From: JBHICC01 sp046759385
GTDB lineage: Bacteria > Pseudomonadota > Gammaproteobacteria > Acidiferrobacterales > SPGG2
Length of the DNA stretch: 45,602 bases
Assembly (NCBI GenBank): GCA_046759385.1
Contig: JBHICC010000021.1
Coordinates: 1 to 45,602, forward strand
Direction: 5' to 3'
Shown in pieces: positions 1 through 8,190 of this stretch (positions within the stretch are counted from its first letter, which is position 1; the number at the start of each line of letters is the position of its first letter). The notes below the pieces were generated by a model, which made no database searches, was not told the origin of the DNA, and saw only the letters and a list, made by a program, of their open reading frames with translations. Both the position numbers and the translations under genes were made by a program.

Positions 1-312
1 CCGGGGAAAATTTTAGGGGAGATATAGCGGTAGCTCCAGCTGATGCACGTGTTCCATCCCCAAGCGTACCGATTGGTTAGATAGATGAAGCGCGTTCAGG
101 GACACGGAGCCCTCCGTGCCGACGAAATCCTTGCATTCATTGGCTATCTTTGCTGAGATGCCGTGTCTGCACGGGTCCCGTTCGCGGAAGAGACTGGTAT
201 ACGACGAACTCGTGCTTTGACTCTCAATCGACATATATCAATAAGTCTGACCTGTCGGTCTATGTCAATCCATTCATCACAAAAAATGAATAGGTGGAGG
301 AGGTAACACGTC
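1..312. other. non-coding region upstream of dctP
   Basis: I find no convincing gene here. It holds a TGGTATAC site at 195-202, listed separately, and a very good ribosome binding site (GGAGGAGG, about 296-303) just before the dctP ATG at 313. A short inverted repeat, ATTCAT and ATGAAT, flanks an A-rich loop near 272-291. A 73-codon minus-strand reading frame (234-13) lacks a ribosome binding site and resembles nothing I recognise. Confidence 0.6.
195..206 (+). promoter_or_regulatory. TGGTATAC site upstream of dctP (possible GntR operator)
   Basis: The sequence TGGTATACGACG matches the left half of the better sites at 8099-8117, 19427-19443 and 22726-22742. The right half expected for a palindrome (ATACCA after five bases) is missing, so this is the weakest member. 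It lies about 110 bases upstream of dctP. TGGTATACG could instead be an extended -10 element, but no good -35 sits at the right distance. Confidence 0.25.
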
Positions 313-1392
313 ATGAAACGAAGGACATTTCTAAAGGCCGGTGCAACCGGCGCGGCTGCCGGTACCGTCGCAGCGCCGGCCATTGTGCATGCGGCGAAAA
401 CCTTTAGTTGGAAAATGACAACAACCTGGCCACCGCAGCTTCCGTTCTATCAAGTGGGCCCGGGCAGCGCCGAAGGCATGGCGAAGAACATCGAGGAAAT
501 GTCAGATGGTCGGCTGAAAATCAAAGTTTACGCGGCCGGCGAACTGATTCCATGGAACGGCGGCTTTGATGCTGTTTCTGCTGGAACAGTGGAGGCGAAC
601 CATGGCGTCGCCTATTACTGGTCCGGCAAGCGCTTCGCTGCGCAGTACTTCGGCACCGTACCGTTCGGCATGAGCTACGCCGGGCAAACTGCCTGGTATT
701 ACCACGGCGGCGGTTTGGAGTTGTGGAATGAGGTCTATGAGCCGTTCAATCTTGTTGCCATGCCATCCGGCTGTACCGGTGTGCAGATGGGCGGTTGGTT
801 TCGCAAGGAAATGAATACGCTCTCGGACTTCAAAGGTCTCAAGATGCGCATCCCAGGGTTAGCGGGCAAGGTGTACAAGGAGATCGGCGTGAACGTGAAA
901 CTGCTCGGTGGCGGTGAAATCTTCCCGGCGCTAGAACGTGGTGTGATCGATGCCGCCGAGTGGGTCGGCCCGTATCAGGATCGGCGCCTTGGTTTGCAAA
1001 AAGCGGCCAAGTACTACTACACCTCTGATTGGCATGAGCCTTCCACGACCTCAGAGCTGATCATAAACAAGACGGCGTATAACAAACTGCCGAAGGATCT
1101 GCAGGCCATCGTCCAAGCGGCCGCGAGGGATGCCCACATTACGAGCTATACGTGGGCGGAGGCGCACAACGCAGAGGCACTCGATGATTTGGTGAAGAAC
1201 CATGGGGTGAAGACACGCCAGTTCCCGAAGGATGTCATCAACGCCCTGCGCAAGGTCACCAAGGAAGTGCTCGAAGCGAAGGCGGGCGAGGACCCGCTGA
1301 CCCGCAAGGTTCACAATTCGTTCGTGGCCTTCAAGAGCAAGCACGACCCCTGGTCCGACCTAAGCGAAGGATATTTCCTGAGCATACGTTAG
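313..1392 (+). CDS. dctP: TRAP transporter substrate-binding protein, DctP family (TakP-like)
   Basis: Periplasmic solute-binding protein of a TRAP transporter, 359 residues, which captures an organic acid and delivers it to the DctQM membrane complex. The N-terminus carries a twin-arginine signal (RRTFLK at residues 3-8), then an Ala-rich stretch with likely cleavage near VHA (27). The mature part has typical family features, including LKMRIPG and PALERGVIDAAEWVGPYQD around residues 185-225. The latter strongly resembles the 2-oxoacid-binding protein TakP, so a 2-oxo or hydroxy acid ligand is plausible but inferred. The start is set by a strong GGAGGAGG site. dctQ and dctM follow on the same strand, separated by a GC-rich hairpin. 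Confidence 0.9.
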   Translation: MKRRTFLKAGATGAAAGTVAAPAIVHAAKTFSWKMTTTWPPQLPFYQVGPGSAEGMAKNIEEMSDGRLKIKVYAAGELIPWNGGFDAVSAGTVEANHGVAYYWSGKRFAAQYFGTVPFGMSYAGQTAWYYHGGGLELWNEVYEPFNLVAMPSGCTGVQMGGWFRKEMNTLSDFKGLKMRIPGLAGKVYKEIGVNVKLLGGGEIFPALERGVIDAAEWVGPYQDRRLGLQKAAKYYYTSDWHEPSTTSELIINKTAYNKLPKDLQAIVQAAARDAHITSYTWAEAHNAEALDDLVKNHGVKTRQFPKDVINALRKVTKEVLEAKAGEDPLTRKVHNSFVAFKSKHDPWSDLSEGYFLSIR

Positions 1393-1399
1393 CAAGCAA

Positions 1400-1425
1400 G
1401 CGGCCTCGCCTCGCGGCGGGGCCGC
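1400..1425 (+). other. GC-rich stem-loop between dctP and dctQ
   Basis: Left arm GCGGCCTCGCC (1400-1410), loop TCGC, right arm GGCGGGGCCGC (1415-1425), one G-T pair. It starts nine bases after the dctP stop and has no T-run, so it is more likely an mRNA-stabilising hairpin than a full terminator. Such elements let a binding protein be made in excess over its permeases. The second tctC gene (31245-32210) is followed by a similar hairpin. Confidence 0.6.
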
Positions 1426-1503
1426 CCCTTCCCTATAGCGTGCACCGTCGCCTTTGTCCAAAGGTGTGATACGGGATGGGATCTCGTTTTTTTTGGTACT
1501 CGG

Positions 1504-2040
1504 ATGAACGAAGCTGAGCAGCGGACACAGCGGCTACTGCGCGTTGCCGGCGTATTGGAAGTTTTCATAGACCGCTTCGGCCGCTGGACGTCGTGGACGG
1601 CATTGGCACTGGTGCTGTTGGTCGCCAACAATGTCATCTTGCGCTACCTGTTCAGGGTCGGTCCGGTGTCCCTGCAGGAGCTCGAGTGGCATCTCATTTC
1701 CCCGATCGCACTGATCGGCATGTCCTACGCGATGCGCCACGGCGAGCACGTTCGTGTCGATATTTTCTATGAGAAGTTTTCCCACACAGTGCGCCAGTGG
1801 ATCGACTTGATCGCCGCCATCACCACTATTGTTGTTTCCATCATTATCATCAAACTGTCGTTGGGTCTGGTAGAGCAAGCCTACGTTGCCGGCGAGGGTT
1901 CACCTGACCCGGGCGGATTGTCGTATCGCTTTCTGCTCAAGTCCTTCATCCCGTTCGGTTTCTCTTTGTTGGCACTGCAGGCGTTGGCGCAGACCATGCG
2001 TACCGGCGTTCATCTGATGGCAGGGCGCGGTGATGGGTAG
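1504..2040 (+). CDS. dctQ: TRAP transporter small permease, DctQ family
   Basis: Small membrane subunit of the TRAP transporter, 178 residues, normal for DctQ. Four hydrophobic segments are visible at roughly residues 32-52, 64-82, 98-122 and 145-165, with the family-typical LQELEWHL before the second helix. It pairs with the large permease DctM to form the ion-driven channel that accepts substrate from DctP. The ATG at 1504 has only a weak ribosome binding site. The gene overlaps dctM by 8-11 bases, so the two are probably translationally coupled. Confidence 0.9.
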   Translation: MNEAEQRTQRLLRVAGVLEVFIDRFGRWTSWTALALVLLVANNVILRYLFRVGPVSLQELEWHLISPIALIGMSYAMRHGEHVRVDIFYEKFSHTVRQWIDLIAAITTIVVSIIIIKLSLGLVEQAYVAGEGSPDPGGLSYRFLLKSFIPFGFSLLALQALAQTMRTGVHLMAGRGDG

Positions 2041-3355
2041 CGAGGTGCTCGCCATCCTCATGGCGCTCGGTTTTTTCTTGCTGCTCTTTATCGGCTTTCC
2101 CGTGGCAATCGCACTGGCGGCGGCCGGGCTGTTGTTCGGCTACATGGGCTTCGGCATGGGTCTGTTCAATCTGTTACCGCTGCGGATTTATGGGTTGATG
2201 GAAAACTACACACTCATGGCGATCCCGCTGTTCGTTTTCATGGGGGTGATGCTCGAGCGCTCGAGGCTGGCCGAAGAGTTGCTCGATGTTATCGGTCACG
2301 CAGCAGGCGCGGTGCGCGGCGGCATGGGGCTGTCGATTATTCTTGTTGGCGTGCTAATGGGCGCATCGACCGGAATCGTCGGCGCGACTGTGGTGACGCT
2401 CGGGTTGTTAACCTTACCCGTGTTTGTACGGCGCCGTTACGACAAGGGGCTCGCCTGCGGCACCATCTGTGCCTCCGGCACCCTCGGTCAGATTATCCCG
2501 CCTAGCCTCGTATTGATTTTGCTCGCCGATATCATGGGGGAGTCTTTGGGCACCTTATTCGCCGCGGCGATGGTGCCGGGCTTGGTGCTCGCGGCCATTT
2601 ACGCGACCTATATGCTCGGCCTCGGGTGGCTAAGGCCCGACATGGCGCCCGCGATACCGGCGCACGAACGCGCGGCAATGTCACGCCGAGAGTTGTTCAT
2701 CAAGCTCTTCGTCGTCGTGTTGCCGCCGATCGCGCTGATCTTTGCCGTATTGGGCTCAATCATCGGTGGCATAGCGGCACCTACCGAAGCCGCCTCGATG
2801 GGTGCGCTCGGGAGCATACTCGTTGTGTTCATGGCCAAGCGATTGAGTTGGCAGGTGATCACTCAGACGGTTCAGAACACGATGAGAATTAGTGCGATGG
2901 TATTCTTCATTCTCATCTGTGCACAGGCGTTCTCGCTTGCCTTTCGCGGTCTGAACGGTGAAGACCTGATCGCTCGGATGTTCGCCTTGGTTCCAGGCGG
3001 GCTTACGGCAGATATCATCTTTATGTTGATTCTGCTTTTCATTCTTGGCTTCTTCCTGGAATGGATAGAGATTTCTTACATTGTGTTGCCGCTTTTTCTG
3101 CCTATCTTTGCCAATACCGACGTCAACATGGTATGGCTTTCGATGCTGGTGTGTTTGAATTTGCAGACGTCCTTTCTCACACCGCCTGTTGGCTGGGCGC
3201 TATTCTTTCTTAAAGGCGTCGCGCCACCGGAGGTAACCACCCGCGACATCTACGTGGGCGTGCTTCCATTTGTTGCCCTGCAACTACTCGCCCTGGTCAT
3301 GCTTTTTAACTTTCCGCAATTCGCAACGTGGTTACCGAATCTGATCGGCTGGTAG
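2030..3355 (+). CDS. dctM: TRAP transporter large permease, DctM family
   Basis: Large membrane subunit of the TRAP transporter, 441 residues, close to the usual 425-440. About 11-12 hydrophobic segments run through the protein. Family-typical stretches include GFPVAIAL near the N-terminus, ASGTLGQIIPPS near residue 150 and LQTSFLTPPVGWALFFLKG near residue 385. It catalyses sodium-coupled uptake of the DctP ligand. The start is either GTG at 2030 or ATG at 2033, both inside the end of dctQ. It converges with the gamma-glutamyltransferase-like gene 36 bases downstream, and I see no clear terminator between them. Confidence 0.92.
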   Translation: MMGSEVLAILMALGFFLLLFIGFPVAIALAAAGLLFGYMGFGMGLFNLLPLRIYGLMENYTLMAIPLFVFMGVMLERSRLAEELLDVIGHAAGAVRGGMGLSIILVGVLMGASTGIVGATVVTLGLLTLPVFVRRRYDKGLACGTICASGTLGQIIPPSLVLILLADIMGESLGTLFAAAMVPGLVLAAIYATYMLGLGWLRPDMAPAIPAHERAAMSRRELFIKLFVVVLPPIALIFAVLGSIIGGIAAPTEAASMGALGSILVVFMAKRLSWQVITQTVQNTMRISAMVFFILICAQAFSLAFRGLNGEDLIARMFALVPGGLTADIIFMLILLFILGFFLEWIEISYIVLPLFLPIFANTDVNMVWLSMLVCLNLQTSFLTPPVGWALFFLKGVAPPEVTTRDIYVGVLPFVALQLLALVMLFNFPQFATWLPNLIGW

Positions 3356-3391
3356 CACAACCAAGTTCGATAACCCGATCCTTCTCGATTT

Positions 3392-4984
3392 TCAGAAAGC
3401 GGCCACGACGCCATCGCCGCGCGGATCTGCCGCACCTTCGATCAAGCCGCCGGGATGATGAACCAGCGCGCCAGCGTGCCCCATAACCTCATCGAACGGA
3501 GCTACGAGTTCGACATCGTGGCCCGCCCGTTTGAGTGCCGCCACCACGCTTGCATCAAAGCGGTTCTCCAGCCGTAGATTGGTCTTCGGCGTGCCCCAGG
3601 TGCGACCGAGCAGCCACCTCGGTGCCGTGATCGCCGTTTGTAACGCCTGACCGTAGGTCACATAGCGCGTATAGATCGCCGCTTGTGTTTGTGGTTGGCC
3701 TTCGCCGCCCATGGTGCCATAGACCATCAAGCGGCCGTCATCGAGCAATGCCATGGCCGGCTGAATGGTGTGAAACGGTTTACGTCCCGGTTGGAGTATA
3801 TTGAGCGCGTTTTCTTCGAGTGTGAAGCTAGTTCCACGATTTTGCCAGGTGATCCCCGTATCGGGCAGGACCACGCCCGATCCGAACTCCCAGTAGACAC
3901 TTTGAATGAAACTAACGGCTCGGCCCTGACCGTCGATGGCTCCCAACCACACGGTGTCCCCCGTTGCCGGTCCAGAGTCCCAAGCGGCGGCGCGCTTGCG
4001 GTCGATTGTCGCGAGCATGTCGTCTAGGGCGTGATTGCTAAGAAAGCGCTCGGGAGTAACGTCCATATAGGCTGGATCGGTGACGTGCTGATCGCGCACA
4101 CGAAAGGCGCATTTGCTCGCTTCGACCAATAAGTGAACGTAATCAAAACGGTCCCCCTGCGGGCATTGCAGACGCTCGAATAACGCCAGGACGATGAGTG
4201 ATGCGAGCCCCTGCGTGGGCGGTGGCAGGTTGTAAACGGTGCCGACCTTGAGTTGCACGGAAAGTGGCGTGACCTCACGTGCGTGATAGCATGCCAAATC
4301 TTCGCGCCTCAAAGGGCTGCCGACACGTTCGAGGTCTGCCGCGATCATGTGAGCGAGCGCACCGCGATAGAAATCATCCAGCTCATGGTTTGCTAGTGCC
4401 TTCAGCGTTTCCGCTAGCGCGGGCTGCTTGAACAAGCTACCCGCGGCAGGTGGCTGCTCGTTTGGCAAGAAGGTCGCCGCAAAGCCGGGGACATCTTCAA
4501 GTTCAGCTTGCTTTGCAACCGTGTTGTTATGTTGGCTGAGCGTAACGGGCATGCCTTCGCGAGCATAGTACTGTGCGTCCTCAAGCAAACGCGCCAGTGG
4601 CAACTGACCTGCCCAACGTCTACTTACGTCCAGTGCTGCCTGCCAGCCCGCTACCGCTCCCGCGACTGTGTTAGCGGCCAATGGTCCCCGTTCCGGGATC
4701 TTCGTAAGTCCTCGGCCGCGATAGAATTCGACATTTGCCGCCGCGGCTGCGCCACCGCACGCGTCGATGCCTACTGGTGTATGAGCACCATCCCGGATCA
4801 ACCAGAAATTATCGCCGCCCAAACTGTTCATGTGCGGATAGACGACCACAATCGTAGCGGCCGCCGCAACGATCGCCTCTATTGCGTTGCCGCCTTCACG
4901 CAAAACGCGAAGCCCGGCCTGGGCGGCGAGGTGATGGGGTGCAACTACGGCTCCACGCGTGGCCCTTGGCGTCTGTAGCATCAA
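3392..4984 (-). CDS. gamma-glutamyltransferase-like protein, cytoplasmic type
   Basis: An Ntn-hydrolase of the gamma-glutamyltranspeptidase family, 530 residues. The precursor would cleave itself before the conserved threonine in GDTVWLGAIDGQG (Thr344), whose new N-terminus is the nucleophile. NSLGGDNFWLI near the N-terminus and TMGGEGQPQTQAA near residue 430 also fit. There is no signal peptide, unlike periplasmic Ggt of E. coli, so it resembles the cytoplasmic YwrD-like group. These proteins act on gamma-glutamyl or other amide substrates and the true substrate is unknown. It converges with dctM and diverges from the FAH-family gene. A second distant paralogue lies at 33259-34848. Confidence 0.85.
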   Translation of the reverse strand: MMLQTPRATRGAVVAPHHLAAQAGLRVLREGGNAIEAIVAAAATIVVVYPHMNSLGGDNFWLIRDGAHTPVGIDACGGAAAAANVEFYRGRGLTKIPERGPLAANTVAGAVAGWQAALDVSRRWAGQLPLARLLEDAQYYAREGMPVTLSQHNNTVAKQAELEDVPGFAATFLPNEQPPAAGSLFKQPALAETLKALANHELDDFYRGALAHMIAADLERVGSPLRREDLACYHAREVTPLSVQLKVGTVYNLPPPTQGLASLIVLALFERLQCPQGDRFDYVHLLVEASKCAFRVRDQHVTDPAYMDVTPERFLSNHALDDMLATIDRKRAAAWDSGPATGDTVWLGAIDGQGRAVSFIQSVYWEFGSGVVLPDTGITWQNRGTSFTLEENALNILQPGRKPFHTIQPAMALLDDGRLMVYGTMGGEGQPQTQAAIYTRYVTYGQALQTAITAPRWLLGRTWGTPKTNLRLENRFDASVVAALKRAGHDVELVAPFDEVMGHAGALVHHPGGLIEGAADPRGDGVVAAF

Positions 4985-5123
4985 GCTGTTCCTGTTATCC
5001 GTCCGTATTCGTTTTTATTTGCGTTGAACGGGTCGAACGAGAACGCCGATCCTCATATGCGGTGAGGTTGTAGTCAAGTCAGTGTCTACTATCTTGACGT
5101 TCGCCATCTGACGTGTGTGGGCG

Positions 5124-5132
5124 TGCTAGAAT
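5124..5132 (+). promoter_or_regulatory. possible extended -10 promoter for the FAH-family gene
   Basis: TGCTAGAAT reads as an extended -10 element (TG, one base, then TAGAAT at 5127-5132), 55 bases before the ATG at 5188. No good -35 is present at 16-18 bases, which is acceptable for extended -10 promoters. Confidence 0.35.
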
Positions 5133-5187
5133 CGGCACGGTTCGAGTTGCGTGACCCAAATAGATCAAGAACCGACGGAGATCATCC

Positions 5188-5988
5188 ATGAAGATTGTTC
5201 GCTTTATCGACGCATCGGGAAAAGAGCATTGTGGCGAGTTGGTAGGTGAACGTAGCGCTCGAGTATTGATGGATGACGTCGTCAGCCACTCTCGAATTAG
5301 CGACGACACAGTTGCCATAGAGCGGTTGCTGGCGCCGATTGTGCCTCGAACGATCCTTTGCATCGGACTGAATTACAAGGAACATGCCGAAGAGACCGGT
5401 GCGCCGATACCGGAACACCCAGTGGTGTTCATCAAATCGGCGAACACGCTGAATAGCACGGACGCACCAATTGTACTTCCACGTGTGGAGCCGATAGAAG
5501 TCGATTACGAGGGCGAGTTGGCGGTAGTGATCGGCAAGGCGGCGAAAAACGTTTCTCGCGCCACCGCTTTGGACTATGTGCTCGGTTACACTTGCGGCAA
5601 TGATGTCAGTGGGCGGAGCTGGCAGAAAAAAAAGGGCGGCGGCCAATGGTGTCGCGGCAAGAGCTTCGACAGCTTCTGCCCGTTGGGTCCGAGCCTGGTC
5701 ACGCCCGATGAGATTCTCGATCCCAATAATCTCAGCATCAGCACCACTGTCAATGAGCAGGTTATGCAGAGTTCTAACACCGCCGATATGATTTTTGATG
5801 TACGCGAGTTGATCCGTTTCCTGAGTGAGGGAACAACGTTACTGCCCGGTACCGTCATCATGACTGGCACGCCCCCCGGTGTCGGTTTTGCGCGCAAGCC
5901 GCCGGTTTTTCTCAAAGCCGGTGACGAGGTGACCGTTGAGATTGAAAAAATCGGCCGCCTAACCAATCTTGTGCAAGCGGAATCCTAG
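5188..5988 (+). CDS. fumarylacetoacetate hydrolase family protein (FAHD1-like)
   Basis: A 266-residue protein with the complete FAH fold. It has the opening motif ILCIGLNYKEHAEE (around 56-69), the metal-binding DYEGELAVVIG (around 110-120) with acidic ligands, GYTCGNDVSGRSWQ (around 132-145), and the C-terminal GTVIMTGTPPGVGF. Family members cleave or decarboxylate 2-oxo acids such as acylpyruvates and oxaloacetate, or hydrate 2-oxo-pentenoates, using a divalent metal. The exact substrate cannot be read from sequence. In this island of organic-acid genes an oxaloacetate decarboxylase or acylpyruvase role is plausible. The start follows a CGGAG ribosome binding site. Confidence 0.85.
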   Translation: MKIVRFIDASGKEHCGELVGERSARVLMDDVVSHSRISDDTVAIERLLAPIVPRTILCIGLNYKEHAEETGAPIPEHPVVFIKSANTLNSTDAPIVLPRVEPIEVDYEGELAVVIGKAAKNVSRATALDYVLGYTCGNDVSGRSWQKKKGGGQWCRGKSFDSFCPLGPSLVTPDEILDPNNLSISTTVNEQVMQSSNTADMIFDVRELIRFLSEGTTLLPGTVIMTGTPPGVGFARKPPVFLKAGDEVTVEIEKIGRLTNLVQAES

Positions 5989-6196
5989 AACTGGTCTTGT
6001 TTCAGAAATAGTTTCATTTCGATATACCTTAACCGCCAGATGCTGTTAACTGCTGCAAGACCGTAGCTACCCTGTGCGAAGCTGACACGCGATAACCATT
6101 GACGGCAGCTACGCGAATGGAGACCATCAGCGGTAGAGTCGCGCGACTTCAGCAAGCCGTGGCTTTTCAGCCCTGACGCAGGGAGGAGGATAAATA
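5989..6196 (+). other. leader region upstream of the ferredoxin gene
   Basis: 208 bases without a gene. They contain a perfect 12-base palindrome AGTCGCGCGACT (6137-6148), a pair of complementary heptamers (CGTAGCT near 6062 and AGCTACG near 6109), and a strong ribosome binding site (GGGAGGAGG) ending about seven bases before the ATG at 6197. I matched it to no known riboswitch class and cannot say whether it is structured RNA, an operator or neither. Confidence 0.4.
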
Positions 6197-6499
6197 ATGA
6201 CGACTATCGTAACCGAAAACTGTCAGCGCTGCCGTTTTACCGACTGTGTCACCGTATGTCCGGTCGACTGTTTTCATGGCGACGATGAGATGCTCTATAT
6301 CGACCCTGAAGTGTGTATCGATTGTAGTGCCTGTATACCTACATGTCCGGTCGAGGCGATCTACGAGGACCCGATACCGGAGGACAAGCAGCAGTGGATT
6401 CAAATCAATGAAGAACGTGCGCCCGAACTGCCACTCGTAACTGAAAAAGAAGATGCTTATCCGGGTGCGGAAGAGAGACAAAAAGAACTGGGTTTCTAG
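6197..6499 (+). CDS. fdxA: ferredoxin, Azotobacter FdI / FdxA type (7Fe or 8Fe)
   Basis: A 100-residue soluble electron carrier. The N-terminal part has cysteines at 9, 12, 17, 21 and 25, as in the 3Fe-4S half of Azotobacter ferredoxin I. This is followed by the regular CIDCSACIPTCP motif (40-51) for a 4Fe-4S cluster. The Cys/Pro pattern and the acidic C-terminal tail match the FdI family over almost the full length. It lies directly before a ferredoxin-NADP reductase and about 1.7 kb before a 2-oxoacid:ferredoxin oxidoreductase. I infer it carries electrons from that enzyme to the reductase. Confidence 0.92.
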   Translation: MTTIVTENCQRCRFTDCVTVCPVDCFHGDDEMLYIDPEVCIDCSACIPTCPVEAIYEDPIPEDKQQWIQINEERAPELPLVTEKEDAYPGAEERQKELGF

Positions 6500-6562
6500 A
6501 AAGGCAGACTCCCCGTTTACTTTGCATTCTGTTTGCTTCCTGGATACAGGAAACGAGGTGGC

Positions 6563-7945
6563 GTGAGCGACCTGGGTACAGAGCGTGAACCACTGCGAGT
6601 CGCCGTCGTTGGCAGTGGGCCAAGCGGCTTCTACGCTACTAACGCGTTGTTTAAGTCCCAGCCGGTCGTTTTAGTCGACATGTTTGAACGGCTTCCCGCG
6701 CCTTTTGGGCTCGTGCGCAATGGCGTTGCCCCGGATCACCCCAAGCTCAAGGAACCCATCCTCGTCTATCAGCGCATTGCCGAATCGCCGCAGTTCCGAC
6801 TCTTCGGCAATGTTACCGTTGGGCGTGACATCAAGGTCGAGGAACTGAAGAAATGCTATCACGCCGTCGTGTTTACTTGCGGTGCCGAGACTGATCGCAA
6901 ACTAGGGATTCCCGGGGAGGATCTTAGAGGGAGCCATACCGCGACCGAGTTCGTCGGCTGGTACAACGGCCACCCCGATTATCACGATCGCGTATTCGAC
7001 CTGTCGCATGAGACCGCTGTGGTTATCGGGCAGGGAAACGTCGCTGTCGACGTTTGCCGGATCTTGTCCAAGACGGTGGACGAGCTTAGACACACGGACA
7101 TCAGCGAGCACGCCCTCGACGTTCTGCGCCAGAGCAAGATTCGCCACGTTCACATGATCGGGCGCCGTGGTCCGGCGCAGGCGAAGTTCACGCATTCGGA
7201 GCTCAGAGAGTTAGGTGAATTGGCGGACTGTGATCCAATCGTGGATCCGGATGATCTACAGCTCAGCGAGGCGAGCCGCGAGGAGTTTACCGACCGACGC
7301 AACCGAGCCAATATGAAAAGCTATGAGGTACTGCAAGCGTTTGCCTCACGGCCACCGCCGACGCGGCATCGGCGTTGCCACTTACGGTTTCTCAGAAGCC
7401 CAGTAGAACTCAGAGGCGAAAAAAGACTTGAGCGAGTTGTGCTGATGAAAAATCGTCTCGAGGGCGCGCCATCGCAACAGGTCGCGCGGGAAACCGGTGA
7501 AGTAGAGGAGCTCCCGTGTGGCGCGCTCTTCCGTAGCATCGGCTACCGAGGTGTTCCGATTGACGGCGTTCCCTTCGACGAGCGTCGCGGTGTTTTTCCG
7601 AATCAGGATGGGCGCATAATAGATGGAAACAAGATCGTTCCGGGTTTATACGCGGCAGGCTGGATCAAGCGCGGCCCCACCGGGATCATTGGTACGAATC
7701 GCGCCGATAGCGTGGCTACCGTGAAGTCGCTGCTGGCGGACTTGCCGAATCTAGATAGCGGCGAAAAGCCAGGCGCTGATGGAGTGACGACCCTATTGGC
7801 AAGGCGAGGCACTCGCGTAGTGAGGTACGCGGATTGGCAGAAGATCGATGCGGCCGAGGTGCGGCGCGGCGAGCCGGCCGGAAAGCCGAGAGAGAAGTTC
7901 ACCCGGGTTGATGAAATGTTGGCGGTCCTCGACGACGTGGAGTAG
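6563..7945 (+). CDS. ferredoxin-NADP reductase, adrenodoxin reductase / FprA type
   Basis: FAD protein of 460 residues from the chosen start. It has the N-terminal FAD-binding VAVVGSGPSGFYA, the family signature RLPAPFGLVRNGVAPDHP, a second Rossmann motif for NADP (VVIGQGNVAVDVCRIL), and the C-terminal GWIKRGPTGIIGTNRADS. This is the mitochondrial adrenodoxin reductase / mycobacterial FprA family, which moves electrons between reduced ferredoxin and NADP. I choose GTG at 6563 because AGG sits just upstream and the fold begins soon after. A TTG ten codons earlier (6533) is less likely. The gene follows fdxA by 63 bases. The context suggests NADPH production from ferredoxin reduced by the oxidoreductase at 8191-11598. 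Confidence 0.88.
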   Translation: MSDLGTEREPLRVAVVGSGPSGFYATNALFKSQPVVLVDMFERLPAPFGLVRNGVAPDHPKLKEPILVYQRIAESPQFRLFGNVTVGRDIKVEELKKCYHAVVFTCGAETDRKLGIPGEDLRGSHTATEFVGWYNGHPDYHDRVFDLSHETAVVIGQGNVAVDVCRILSKTVDELRHTDISEHALDVLRQSKIRHVHMIGRRGPAQAKFTHSELRELGELADCDPIVDPDDLQLSEASREEFTDRRNRANMKSYEVLQAFASRPPPTRHRRCHLRFLRSPVELRGEKRLERVVLMKNRLEGAPSQQVARETGEVEELPCGALFRSIGYRGVPIDGVPFDERRGVFPNQDGRIIDGNKIVPGLYAAGWIKRGPTGIIGTNRADSVATVKSLLADLPNLDSGEKPGADGVTTLLARRGTRVVRYADWQKIDAAEVRRGEPAGKPREKFTRVDEMLAVLDDVE

Positions 7946-8098
7946 TTGTCATGTTGGCCGGTAAGGCGGAATAGGACGCGGGCCCAGGAAAGGTCGGGCA
8001 GACGTGGATTCCGTCGAGTGGGCGGCTGACACGGGCCTATAAGCGCTGCAGCAAATCGGCGCCTTGTGTCGGGTGTTACATTCTGGTAGCTTGCCAAT

Positions 8099-8117
8099 CT
8101 GGTATCATGTATACCAG
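8099..8117. promoter_or_regulatory. palindromic operator candidate upstream of the OOR genes
   Basis: CTGGTATCATGTATACCAG is a 19-base inverted repeat: seven-base arms CTGGTAT and ATACCAG, perfect complements, around a five-base centre. It lies 74 bases before the first OOR start codon. The arm sequence recurs at the gntR (22726) and tctC (19427) promoters. Palindromes of this size with a GTATAC core are typical for GntR/FCD regulators. TGGTATCAT could also be an extended -10 element, so a repressor here would overlap the promoter. Confidence 0.5.
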
Positions 8118-8190
8118 ATATCATTCGGTTTTTCTTCGAATTGATATCTTCTTAGGTCGCTTTGTGTAGACCACCAGGAGGAATGGGCTT

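Noticed and set aside
13..234. 73-codon minus-strand reading frame before dctP
   Set aside because: No ribosome binding site, no recognisable domain, and it overlaps the likely control region of dctP.
6533..6562. N-terminal extension of the ferredoxin-NADP reductase from TTG 6533
   Set aside because: The GTG at 6563 has a better ribosome binding site and the FAD fold needs no extension.
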